Of a stretch of DNA of 8,279 nt, positions 1 through 6,623 are shown piece by piece (position 1 is the first letter of the stretch; each line of letters begins with the position of its first letter). Position numbers and translations under genes: made by a program. Source of the stretch: Chloroflexaceae bacterium UBA1466 (lineage in GTDB: Bacteria; Chloroflexota; Chloroflexia; Chloroflexales; Chloroflexaceae); contig DCSM01000191.1 of assembly GCA_002325605.1 (NCBI GenBank), positions 19,501 to 27,779 on the forward strand. Reading direction: 5' to 3'. The notes below the pieces were generated by a model. The model saw nothing but the letters and a program-made list of their open reading frames with translations. It did not search any database and was not told the origin of the DNA.

Positions 1-474
1 CATTTTGATCTCGTGCGCCCTGGAATCGCTTGTTATGGCCTAAATCCCTCTGCTGAAACTTTATTGCCTTCAAGGATTCAGCCGATTCTCTCCTTTCATA
101 CCGAAATCGCGCAAGTAAAAAAACTCCCTGCGGGCGTGCCACTTTCTTATGGTTGCACTTTTGTTACGCCTCGGCCATCGCTTATCGCAACGATTCCCGT
201 CGGCTACGCCGATGGTTTTCGTCGTTTTCCGCCCTGGCGCGAGGTTTTAATTTGCGGCAAACGAGTTCCAGTCGTCGGAAGAATCTGCATGGATTATGCG
301 CTAATTGACGTAACAGACATAGCGAAGATTAAGCGCGGCGACCCTGTGGTGCTGATTGGGCAACAAGGAGCGGCCCAAATCACGGCTGATGAAGTGGCAA
401 CTTGGTTGGGAACCATAAATTACGAAGTTGTCTCGACGATTTTGCCGCGTGTGCCCCGCGAAACTGAACGCTAA
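1..474 (+). CDS. alr: Alanine racemase, C-terminal part (5' end outside window)
   Basis: This is the C-terminal part of a PLP-dependent alanine racemase, the cytoplasmic enzyme that interconverts L- and D-alanine for peptidoglycan. The frame is open to base 1 and reads HFDLVRPGIACYGL, a normal internal Alr segment, so the GTG at 13 is an internal valine and the true start lies to the left. Visible family marks are VRPGIACYG, the IPVGYADGFRR motif with the tyrosine (codon 205-207) that matches the second catalytic base Tyr265 of the Geobacillus enzyme, GRICMDYALIDVT, and the terminal TINYEVVSTILPRVPR. The N-terminal TIM barrel with the PLP lysine is not in the window. The gene ends at TAA 472-474 and converges on the minus-strand genes, so it is probably a separate transcription unit. 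The identification is secure. Whether it is the main or a catabolic alanine racemase cannot be told. Confidence 0.95.
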   Translation, partial: HFDLVRPGIACYGLNPSAETLLPSRIQPILSFHTEIAQVKKLPAGVPLSYGCTFVTPRPSLIATIPVGYADGFRRFPPWREVLICGKRVPVVGRICMDYALIDVTDIAKIKRGDPVVLIGQQGAAQITADEVATWLGTINYEVVSTILPRVPRETER

Positions 475-647
475 AACTGATTTAAGAATGCTCGACGAGC
501 GTTACAGCCACAATCTTTGCCTGTTATTTGGGTATAGGCGGTGGCTAAACTACCCAAACCAGTCAAATGGGTAAAATTAGCGATTGCATCGCCAAGTTTT
601 CCCGCTCTGAGGTTAGTTTTTAGCTTCATTCTAAACTCCCTAAAAAG
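475..647. other. Convergent intergenic region with small inverted repeats
   Basis: This is non-coding space between the 3' ends of alr (+) and the 166-residue membrane protein gene (-). It holds several short inverted repeats: a 7-bp stem with a GAC loop at 487-503; TTTGGGTA at 527-534 pairing with TACCCAAA at 551-558, whose right arm can alternatively pair with TGGGTA at 568-573; a GCGAT/ATCGC stem at 580-592; and an AT-rich pair at 614-623/640-650 that overlaps the minus-strand stop codon. None is a classic GC-rich stem followed by a long T-run. Two-way termination is expected here, but only weak candidates are visible. A GTG-initiated frame starting at 541 runs antisense into the membrane-protein gene and looks spurious. 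Confidence 0.5.
571..592 (-). terminator. Weak candidate terminator for the minus-strand cluster
   Basis: On the minus strand a perfect 5-bp stem (GCGAT/ATCGC, loop GCA) at 592-580 is followed directly by TAATTTTAC. It lies about 55 bp past the stop codon of the last minus-strand gene. The stem is short and the T-tract is broken, so this is only a candidate for the end of the transcript. Confidence 0.22.
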
Positions 648-1148
648 CTATTTCTTGGGAATTTCGATGATTCGCTTCACGGAAATGATGTTTGGTTGCC
701 TGGAAAAGAAGGGAATCCGCCAGCCGATAACTTGGGCCTCAACCGCCAGATCATCTCTTTTTTCTGCCGTGGCCAATTGGGCCTGGACATCGCGGGAGTT
801 GAACTTGAAGATCAACCAGCTATCGGTATTCTCGTAAACTTGCGGAATCGGAAGGTTATTCCGATCCAATTCGCGCTCAAGGGTTGTGGGGTTAAGTTTT
901 TCACCAAGCACGATATATTTACTAGCGAAGTTTAGGTCTTTTTCCTCTTGAATGCGCTCAGTTTTTTGTACCCGAAAGACTACCGTATGGCTCGTAGCGT
1001 AATATGAGCCAATGCATCCACAGAAAATGACTAAGAAGACAGCAACTAGTCCTATCACAACCTTTTGAACATTCGTAAAACAACCCTTTAGATTGTTCGT
1101 GGCTACATCGAGGGTCTTTCGGAACTTATCTTTATTATCGCTTTCCAT
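648..1148 (-). CDS. Hypothetical single-pass membrane protein (166 aa)
   Basis: I do not recognise this protein. It has a short basic, hydrophilic N-terminus (residues 1-27), one hydrophobic segment at about 29-49 (VVIGLVAVFLVIFCGCIGSYY, cysteines 43 and 45), then a soluble domain of about 115 residues. The charge pattern predicts the N-terminus inside and the C-terminal domain outside. The hydrophobic segment is set too far in and lacks a lipobox, so it reads as a membrane anchor rather than a lipoprotein signal. The outer domain (IVLGEKLNPTTLERELD, WLIFKFNSRDVQAQLATAEK, VIGWRIPFF, ending VKRIIEIPKK) looks like an alternating alpha/beta fold without catalytic motifs. The ATG at 1148 has AAGG about 8 bases upstream. 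The gene follows the 334-residue membrane-protein gene after 49 bp on the same strand, so the two may be cotranscribed. That it is a real gene is likely; its function is unknown. Confidence 0.72.
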   Translation of the reverse strand: MESDNKDKFRKTLDVATNNLKGCFTNVQKVVIGLVAVFLVIFCGCIGSYYATSHTVVFRVQKTERIQEEKDLNFASKYIVLGEKLNPTTLERELDRNNLPIPQVYENTDSWLIFKFNSRDVQAQLATAEKRDDLAVEAQVIGWRIPFFSRQPNIISVKRIIEIPKK

Positions 1149-1197
1149 GCGAGAAGCCTTCTTTCTACTTTCATTCTAATTGCGTGCATTTTCATGC

Positions 1198-2202
1198 CTA
1201 AGCCCCAGGTTGCCCACTATTTCCCGGACTGTTTGGATTGTTTGGTCCTATATTTGTGATCTTGCGTTGGAAAACCCCCAAGATCTTACGGGTGTTTTCG
1301 TGATAGAAGCCCAGCATAAAGGAAATAGCGATAATAGATTCAATGTTTGCAGTCTTTAGCGAGACATTGATGTCTGAAACGTTGAATTCTACGGCTCTGA
1401 GCAGCGCGATAACTACAACTGTAATTGAGACCCCCATCGCAATATCGCCGATGGTGTTGCTCACAATCTCCAGAATCTCAATTTTATGGCGTTCCACCAC
1501 GATTTGGGTTAAGGAATACTCAAGGCGCGCTAAGACTCCAGCCAGGCCCCACATAATTGCTTCAATCAAAACCGAGGCCGATGAAGCATCGGGGTTTTGG
1601 GGCGTAACACCGACAAAATTGTAGCTGGCCAATTGCTCAACTGTCGGAAAGGGCCAGTTTATTTGGTGAAAAATACCGTTACAGATGGTCACACTAATCA
1701 TCGCAATAAATAAAATGACTTGAATGCTAATGACAGTGAAGACAAACCGATTGCCTTGATAAGGTTTTTCGGGATCAAACTTAGAATCATTTGCGTCAGG
1801 AGAGATTTCATCGATGTCGCCAGGTAAACCAGCACCCATAACGATGTTGCTTGGAATGATATTTGAACTTGTGGTTAGCTTTTCCTCGATCTTCTCCTGT
1901 TTCAGTTGGGCCAAATCAGGGAGGGGCGTAGTTACAAAGGTACTTTCAGGCTTGGGATCGGTTACGAGAGGCGAGCTAAAGATACTTTCTTGATTAAGTT
2001 TGTTTAGTGGCGGAGGACTAAGAGTGCTTTCTGTCTTAGGCTCGGTTGGTTGCGGAGAGCTAAGAGGACTCTCCACACTCGGCTTGACTAGTGGCGGCTG
2101 GCTATTGAATTCGGTTTGTAATGGAGGGTTTAGGATCATTTCCAACCCTGGATCGATGCCTGGTTCGATTGGAATCGAGGGGATATTTGAGTTATCGCTC
2201 AT
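1198..2202 (-). CDS. Hypothetical membrane protein with Pro-rich repetitive N-terminus (334 aa)
   Basis: I do not recognise this protein. Residues 1-100 are rich in Pro, Ser, Thr and Glu and hold about four imperfect repeats of roughly 14-16 residues built on an ES-x-SSPL/TEPK theme (near 44, 58, 72 and 86). This part is likely disordered and, lacking a signal peptide, cytosolic. A charged stretch (101-110) and a linker lead to a clear membrane helix at about 153-174 (FVFTVISIQVILFIAMISVT). A weaker hydrophobic stretch lies at 210-225, another helix at about 252-271 (DIAMGVSITVVVIALLRAVE), and a last one at about 287-300 (IESIIAISFMLGFY) followed by HENTRKILGVFQRKI. The C-terminus is a short Asn/Pro/Gly-rich tail. 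The ATG at 2202 is backed by a good ribosome binding site (AAGGGAAG, 4-6 bases upstream). The gene lies 76 bp after livF on the same strand with no terminator seen between, so read-through from the transporter operon is plausible. A function in amino-acid uptake is not shown. Confidence 0.75.
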   Translation of the reverse strand: MSDNSNIPSIPIEPGIDPGLEMILNPPLQTEFNSQPPLVKPSVESPLSSPQPTEPKTESTLSPPPLNKLNQESIFSSPLVTDPKPESTFVTTPLPDLAQLKQEKIEEKLTTSSNIIPSNIVMGAGLPGDIDEISPDANDSKFDPEKPYQGNRFVFTVISIQVILFIAMISVTICNGIFHQINWPFPTVEQLASYNFVGVTPQNPDASSASVLIEAIMWGLAGVLARLEYSLTQIVVERHKIEILEIVSNTIGDIAMGVSITVVVIALLRAVEFNVSDINVSLKTANIESIIAISFMLGFYHENTRKILGVFQRKITNIGPNNPNSPGNSGQPGA

Positions 2203-2206
2203 TATT

Positions 2207-2214
2207 CTTCCCTT
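2207..2214 (-). promoter_or_regulatory. Ribosome binding site of the 334-aa membrane protein
   Basis: AAGGGAAG on the minus strand lies 4 bases before the ATG at 2202. It is the clearest Shine-Dalgarno site in the window and supports that start. Confidence 0.6.
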
Positions 2215-2278
2215 TCGTTGCTAAACAATGAGGTTCTTGGGTTTGATCTCTACGATTCTTGGCTTTTTAGCTATTTAT

Positions 2279-2983
2279 CTAGCCCCCTAAATAGGCTTTG
2301 CGGACTTGGGGACTAGCTAAGAGGTCTTTGGCAGGCCCTTGCAACACAATCTGCCCAGTTTCCAGAACATAACCCCGCGTCGCAATTGAGAGCGCCATCT
2401 GAGCATTTTGTTCGATCAAAAGGATCGTTGTACCTTGTTGGTTAATATCGCAAATGATTTTGAAGATTTGCGCGACCAGAATGGGCGCGAGGCCCATTGA
2501 AGGCTCATCTAGGGTCAGGATGCGTGGGCGACTCATCAAGGCTCGCCCAATTGCCAACATCTGTTGCTCACCACCTGAAAGTGTCCCGCCAGATTGGTTA
2601 AAGCGCTCTCTTAGGCGCGGGAAAAGCTCTAAAATTTGCGCTAGATCATGCCTAATTCCCGCTTGATCTTTGCGATTGAAAGCGCCCATTTCCAAATTTT
2701 CCCGGACCGTCATGCGCCCAAAAATCTTACGTCCTTCAGGGGATTGCGAAATTCCGCGTTTTGCAATCTCGTGAGGCGCTAGATTGTCGATTCGTTGCCC
2801 TTCAAACAGGATTTCACCGCTTCGCGGCTTAATAAGCCCGCTAATCGTATTGAGCGTTGTCGTTTTACCTGCCCCGTTTGAGCCAATAAGTGTCACGATT
2901 TCACCTTTTTCAACGGTGAAAGAGACACCTTTCAGCGCATGGATCTGGCCGTAGTAAGAATGAATCGCGTTTAAGGTCAACAT
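2279..2983 (-). CDS. livF: Branched-chain amino acid ABC transporter ATP-binding protein LivF
   Basis: One of the two cytoplasmic ATPases of the Liv/HAAT transporter; it pairs with LivG to drive uptake. At 234 residues it has the normal LivF length. Visible motifs are Walker A GSNGAGKT (34-41), Q-loop ISQSPEGRKIF (Q80), ABC signature LSGGEQ (135-140), Walker B ILTLDEP with catalytic Glu160, and the LivF-typical IEQNAQMAL. In that last motif Asn193 stands where other ABC ATPases have the switch histidine, which is a known trait of LivF and not a defect here. The C-terminus (RGYVLETGQIVLQGP ... VRKAYLGG) is also typical. The ATG directly abuts the livG stop codon (TAG-ATG), so translation is probably coupled. 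This is the last gene of the transporter proper, and no clear terminator follows before the next minus-strand gene. Confidence 0.96.
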   Translation of the reverse strand: MLTLNAIHSYYGQIHALKGVSFTVEKGEIVTLIGSNGAGKTTTLNTISGLIKPRSGEILFEGQRIDNLAPHEIAKRGISQSPEGRKIFGRMTVRENLEMGAFNRKDQAGIRHDLAQILELFPRLRERFNQSGGTLSGGEQQMLAIGRALMSRPRILTLDEPSMGLAPILVAQIFKIICDINQQGTTILLIEQNAQMALSIATRGYVLETGQIVLQGPAKDLLASPQVRKAYLGG

Positions 2984-3757
2984 CTATGCTGTGCTTGCTC
3001 CCCCGCCCAAATAGGCTGCAATGACCTGCGGGTTGGCCTGAATCGCCGAGGGTTGCCCTTCGGCGATCTTTTGGCCAAAATCTATCACGGTAATCATATC
3101 CGAAAGCGTCATTACAACTTTCATATGATGTTCAATCAGCAAGATCGTTAAGCCCAATTCATCACGGAGGCGTTGGGTCAAAGTGAGCATTTCGTTAGTT
3201 TCGCGGGGGTTCATGCCCGCTGCAGGCTCATCAAGAAGGAGCAATTTGGGGCGCAGCGCCAGCGCTCGCGCAATTTCTAACCGCCGCTGATCGCCATAGG
3301 AAAGGTTAGCAGCAATGATGGCCTCTTTGCCTTCCAGCCCCACAAAAGCCAAAAGTCGCTGGGCCTCTTTTTGCGTCTCGTATTCTTCCTGCCAGTAGCG
3401 CGGCGTTTGGAACAAAGCATCAAACAGATTAGTCTGGAGATGCCCATGCATCCCTAAAATGACATTTTCGCTGGTGGTCATATTCGCAAACAACCGAATA
3501 TTTTGATAAGTGCGAGCAATTCCCCATCTTGCGATCTGGTCAGGCCGCATTCCGTGAATAGATTGACCTAAAAAGATTATTTCACCCTGGTCAGGAATTG
3601 AAAATCCTGTTAAACAGTTAAAGAAAGTTGTTTTCCCTGCCCCGTTAGGGCCGATAACGCTATGAATCGTCTTTTCTTGAATAGTTAATTCTAAATCTTT
3701 GAGCGCAAGCAAGCCCCCAAACCGTTTTGTTAGGCCATTTGCTGTAAGTAGCGCCAT
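2984..3757 (-). CDS. livG: Branched-chain amino acid ABC transporter ATP-binding protein LivG
   Basis: Second ATPase of the Liv/HAAT transporter, acting at the inner face of the membrane with LivF. At 257 residues it has full family length. Motifs in order: Walker A GPNGAGKT (36-43), Q-loop IARTYQNIRLF (Q85), signature LSYGDQRRLEIARAL (from 152; the SYG variant is normal for LivG), Walker B LLLLDEP with Glu177, D-loop AAGMNP, and switch His210 in LLIEHHMKVVM. The C-terminal GxxIAEGQPSAIQANPQVIAAYLGG is the usual LivG/BCA_ABC_TP_C end. The start ATG at 3757 lies 4 bp after the livM stop, with AGAAG in the end of livM as the probable ribosome binding site. LivG keeps all catalytic residues, while LivF has the Asn variant, as is usual for this pair. 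Confidence 0.96.
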   Translation of the reverse strand: MALLTANGLTKRFGGLLALKDLELTIQEKTIHSVIGPNGAGKTTFFNCLTGFSIPDQGEIIFLGQSIHGMRPDQIARWGIARTYQNIRLFANMTTSENVILGMHGHLQTNLFDALFQTPRYWQEEYETQKEAQRLLAFVGLEGKEAIIAANLSYGDQRRLEIARALALRPKLLLLDEPAAGMNPRETNEMLTLTQRLRDELGLTILLIEHHMKVVMTLSDMITVIDFGQKIAEGQPSAIQANPQVIAAYLGGGASTA

Positions 3758-3761
3758 CTCG

Positions 3762-5420
3762 TTACTTCTTTTCTGGGGTAGGAAGTGGCCGAACGGGGAA
3801 TTCAGGCTGGGCTGTTTTGTGCAAAATATGCTGAAGTGTTACTTCGGGCCAGAGGCCTTCGGGGCGATAAAGCATCATCGTAACCAAGACAGCGCCGTAA
3901 ACGAGCAGCCGATATTCCTGAAATTCGCGCAGAAGTTCTGGTAAACCCACCAGTACCACAGCGCCAACCAACACCCCTGGCAAGCTGCCAATACCCCCTA
4001 CAATGATAAGTGCAAGAACATTGATTGAAATCAGCAGATCAAAACTCTTAGGCACAACAGAATCAACCATTGAAGCAAAGATCGCGCCGCTTAAACCCCC
4101 AAACAATGCCCCAATGGCAAAAGCAGTGAGTTTAGTTGTTACACGATTGATGCCCATTGCTTGCGCGACATCTTCATCTTCTCGAATCGCCATCCAAGCG
4201 CGGCCTAAACGAGATTTTTTTAAGCGGGAAGCAATAAACCAAGCGATTAAGCAGCCAATGAGGATGAGATAATAAAAATGTTCAGGATTTTTAAAGGTAA
4301 ATTGCGCGATTTCAGGTTTCCCAATGTTAGTTATCCCTTGTGCGCCGCCGAGGTAAGGCTTGAGAAAATCAGAGATCACCAAGATTCTGATGATTTCGCC
4401 AAAGCCTAAGGTTGCAATAGCCAGATAATCCCCCCGCATCCGCAGGATTGGGAGGCCCAAAATAATCCCCCCGCTCATGGCTATAAGCATTGAAAAGGGT
4501 AGGGCTTGCCAAAAAGAGAAATGAAAAATGCCGCTGGGCGAGGTTAAAACGGCCATAGTGTAGGCCCCAATGGCGTAGAAAGCTACAAAGCCCAGATCAA
4601 GCATCCCCGCAAAGCCCACAACTAGATTGAGGCCCAAGCCCATAATGATATAAAGCCCAACCGAATCAGCTACATTACTCAAGAAACTTTTTGACCAGAG
4701 CGGAAAGGTTAGCAAAAAAAGGATTAGCAAACTAAAAAGCAACTTTTGCAAAGGACTATTTCGAGATTCTGACGTTTCAGGCTTTAATTTCTGTTGTTCA
4801 CGATAGGTTAGGAAGGCCCAGATAAGAATTCCCCCACAAAAAAGACTGCTTCCTGCACCAATGTAAGTTAGCCCACTACTTGTGAAAAGGGTTTTTCCAA
4901 AATCACCAGGAAGCAAAGAATTTAATATATCGCGGAGAAGGCCAAGTAAAAGGGTCAAAAGAAGGGTATTAAGCAGTACTCGTCGCCAAAGTTTAGGCAA
5001 AAGGGCAAAGAAACCCCCAAAAAGGCTCCAGCTAATGCCACTAACAATAGGGATGAGCAAACCAAGGCTTTTGCTTTGGCCCAAAGTAAGCAATTTGACG
5101 AGCGCAGGTGAAGCATGAGCAAATATTTCGCGCAATTGAAAATTTTGGGTCAGAAAAACTAAATCGCTCAGGCTCGCGCCCGTGATGCCGCCTGCAATAA
5201 TGGCGCAGAGCAAGCCCGTCGCTGCTTTTTGAGCAACCTGAGTCGCTTTATAGCCCACAAAAAGGAAAAGTGTGAGCAAAAGAAGGTAGCCCATAGAGAG
5301 GTAATCGCCAATGAGATTACGTTTGGCAAAGGTTTCCAACATGCCCACAAGACAGATATGGCTTGCGACCAAACCGCCCAGAAGCCCAATCCGCAGTGCT
5401 GTCCTAAGTTCAGTTTTCAT
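3762..5420 (-). CDS. livM: Branched-chain amino acid ABC transporter permease LivM, N-terminally extended
   Basis: Membrane permease of the Liv/HAAT system; with LivH it forms the channel for the amino acid. The LivM core spans about residues 225-525: LNLVVGFAGMLDLGFVAFYAIGAY (264-287), LRMRGDYLAIATLGFGEIIRI (326-346), the EAA-type ATPase-contact loop GRAWMAIREDEDVAQAMGIN (406-425), GGIGSLPGVLVGA (475-487) and YRPEGLWP. In front of it lies an extension of about 220 residues with roughly six extra hydrophobic segments (about 8-28, 37-58, 66-86, 119-140, 148-165 and 183-206), then a polar linker (207-224). At 552 residues it is far longer than E. coli LivM (425). I recall similar long LivM proteins from Chloroflexota, so this may be a lineage trait rather than a fusion peculiar to this strain. 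The ATG at 5420 fits the membrane-protein N-terminus, with a purine-rich AAAGAAAAGAAA stretch upstream. The gap to livH is 14 bp. Confidence 0.94.
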   Translation of the reverse strand: MKTELRTALRIGLLGGLVASHICLVGMLETFAKRNLIGDYLSMGYLLLLTLFLFVGYKATQVAQKAATGLLCAIIAGGITGASLSDLVFLTQNFQLREIFAHASPALVKLLTLGQSKSLGLLIPIVSGISWSLFGGFFALLPKLWRRVLLNTLLLTLLLGLLRDILNSLLPGDFGKTLFTSSGLTYIGAGSSLFCGGILIWAFLTYREQQKLKPETSESRNSPLQKLLFSLLILFLLTFPLWSKSFLSNVADSVGLYIIMGLGLNLVVGFAGMLDLGFVAFYAIGAYTMAVLTSPSGIFHFSFWQALPFSMLIAMSGGIILGLPILRMRGDYLAIATLGFGEIIRILVISDFLKPYLGGAQGITNIGKPEIAQFTFKNPEHFYYLILIGCLIAWFIASRLKKSRLGRAWMAIREDEDVAQAMGINRVTTKLTAFAIGALFGGLSGAIFASMVDSVVPKSFDLLISINVLALIIVGGIGSLPGVLVGAVVLVGLPELLREFQEYRLLVYGAVLVTMMLYRPEGLWPEVTLQHILHKTAQPEFPVRPLPTPEKK

Positions 5421-5434
5421 TTTCTTTTCTTTAC

Positions 5435-6481
5435 CTAAGTTCGTTTGACAGCCAGGCGTTCGCCTAAAAGCCCTGTGGGGCGGAAAATGAGAATGAGAAC
5501 AAGCAGGGTAAAGGCAATGACATCTTTGAGTTGATTCGCAGCGGGGATGCCTAAGCCGTCGAGGAACAGGCTGGGCCCTACAGCCTCAAAAATACCCAAA
5601 AGAAAGCCACCTAAAGCCGCACCAGGTACGTTGCCAATTCCCCCCATTACTGCTGCCGTAAAAGCTTTCATCCCTGGGACAAAGCCCATAAAGAAGTTGA
5701 CTTGGCTGAAAATAAGCGCATAGAGTACGCCTGCAATCCCAGCGGTGGAGCCACCTACCGCAAACGTTATCGCAATCGTTTGGTCAACATCGACTCCCAT
5801 TAAGGCCGCTGTTTCCAAATCTTCCGAAATGGCCCGAATCGCTCGGCCCGTTTTTGTGCCTTGAATAAAGGCGTAGAGAATGCCGAGCATGGCCAACGCA
5901 CTCCCGCAAACCACGAGGAGCGTTTTCCGAATGCCCCAAAAATCACCTTTTAGAATGGCAATATCGGGGTAAACCTCGACTCCAGAGCCGTATAACCCTC
6001 GAAAAGTATATTGGAGAAAAAAAGAAGCCCCAATGGCCGTGATGAGGTTGACAAGGCGGGGCGCACGGCGGAGCGGGCGATAGGCGATGCGTTCAAGGCA
6101 AACCGCTACCGTAGCAGAGACAGCGGCGGATAGAAAGGCAATCACGAGAAGGCAAGGAATGGGATAGCGATTCAAAAGCATGGCTTTGTCAAGCGCCGCA
6201 GCGAGAAAATAGGCGCTGAAAGCCCCACTCATAAAGACTTCGCCGTGGGCAAAATTGATCAGCCGCAAAACCCCATAGACCATTGTGTAGCCTAAAGCGA
6301 TAAGGGCATAAATCCCGCCTTGCGCGGCCCCGAAGATGATGAAATCAAGCCATTGTTTGACGGTATAGCGCTCAGTTAGGAGCGTTGAAATAGAACCAAT
6401 AAGAACCAGAAGAAATAAAACTCCACCAATTATCCAGACAATGATTTGAGAAGCATCAATTCGCCGACCAAAGAGATACAT
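5435..6481 (-). CDS. livH: Branched-chain amino acid ABC transporter permease LivH
   Basis: Second membrane permease of the Liv/HAAT system, partner of LivM. From the ATG at 6481 it has 348 residues. Family marks are QGGIYALIALGYTMVYGVLRLINFAHGEVFMSGAF (54-88), the cytoplasmic loop TGRAIRAISEDLETAALMGVD (211-231) that contacts the ATPases, and GGIGNVPGAALGG (280-292), with IFRPTGLLGE near the C-terminus. A TTG two codons upstream (6487) is also possible, but it would sit almost on top of the purine-rich AAAGAAAGA stretch, so the ATG is preferred. Compared with E. coli LivH (308 aa) there is an N-terminal extension of about 40 residues with one additional hydrophobic segment (about 13-35). The gene starts about 140 bp after the binding-protein gene, downstream of a strong hairpin, and is followed 14 bp later by livM. 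Confidence 0.95.
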   Translation of the reverse strand: MYLFGRRIDASQIIVWIIGGVLFLLVLIGSISTLLTERYTVKQWLDFIIFGAAQGGIYALIALGYTMVYGVLRLINFAHGEVFMSGAFSAYFLAAALDKAMLLNRYPIPCLLVIAFLSAAVSATVAVCLERIAYRPLRRAPRLVNLITAIGASFFLQYTFRGLYGSGVEVYPDIAILKGDFWGIRKTLLVVCGSALAMLGILYAFIQGTKTGRAIRAISEDLETAALMGVDVDQTIAITFAVGGSTAGIAGVLYALIFSQVNFFMGFVPGMKAFTAAVMGGIGNVPGAALGGFLLGIFEAVGPSLFLDGLGIPAANQLKDVIAFTLLVLILIFRPTGLLGERLAVKRT

Positions 6482-6623
6482 AACCAATCTTTCTTTTGTT
6501 TATTTTTGTTGACAAAAGGGGGCAAAATAGACCTTGCCCCCTTTGTACTTAGTTATCAAACTTGCTTTATACCTTGGTCAGCCACTCATTCCACCGTTAG
6601 TTATCCATTCGACTACCTAGGCA
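6482..6623. other. Intergenic gap between the binding-protein gene and livH
   Basis: This is the only sizeable gap inside the transporter cluster; the other junctions are 0-14 bp. It carries the hairpin described separately, an AT-rich leader before livH, and a CCTAGG palindrome at 6616-6621 just past the binding-protein stop. A TATAAA lies on the minus strand at 6571-6566, but I see no matching -35 box, so a separate livH promoter is possible but not supported. Confidence 0.5.
6512..6546 (-). terminator. Intercistronic hairpin, possible partial terminator or mRNA stabiliser
   Basis: AAAGGGGGCAA at 6515-6525 pairs perfectly with TTGCCCCCTTT at 6534-6544, giving an 11-bp stem with an 8-base loop. 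Two further pairs (6512-6513 with 6545-6546) form if one A at 6514 is bulged. Read on the minus strand the stem ends in CCCCCTTTTG, so there are four T's, three of them inside the stem. It lies between the binding-protein stop and livH. Hairpins in this position are known in several ABC importer operons to cause partial termination or protect the upstream mRNA, so that the binding protein is made in excess. That role here is an inference. The T-run is too short for a strong full terminator. Confidence 0.6.

Noticed and set aside
13..15. GTG at 13 as the start of the alanine racemase
   Set aside because: The frame is open to base 1 and the residues before it (HFDL) fit an internal Alr segment; the N-terminal PLP barrel is missing, so the gene starts outside the window.
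541..837. 98-residue plus-strand frame starting with GTG at 541
   Set aside because: It overlaps the 166-residue membrane protein antisense, has no family features and no convincing ribosome binding site.
1183..1196. GCAT-GAAA-ATGC mini-hairpin with a GNRA-type loop between the two unknown genes
   Set aside because: The stem has only four base pairs and no T-run; it is expected by chance.
2203..2278. Terminator or promoter between livF and the 334-residue protein
   Set aside because: Only a short direct repeat of TTCTTGG and AT-rich sequence were seen; there is no GC-rich stem with a T-run and no paired -35/-10 boxes.
2468..2472. Loss of the switch histidine in LivF as a defect
   Set aside because: Asn at this place (IEQN) is the normal LivF state, also present in E. 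coli LivF as VEQN.
6566..6571. TATAAA on the minus strand as a -10 box for livH
   Set aside because: No acceptable -35 box lies at the right spacing, and the hexamer is within an AT-rich spacer where chance matches are expected.
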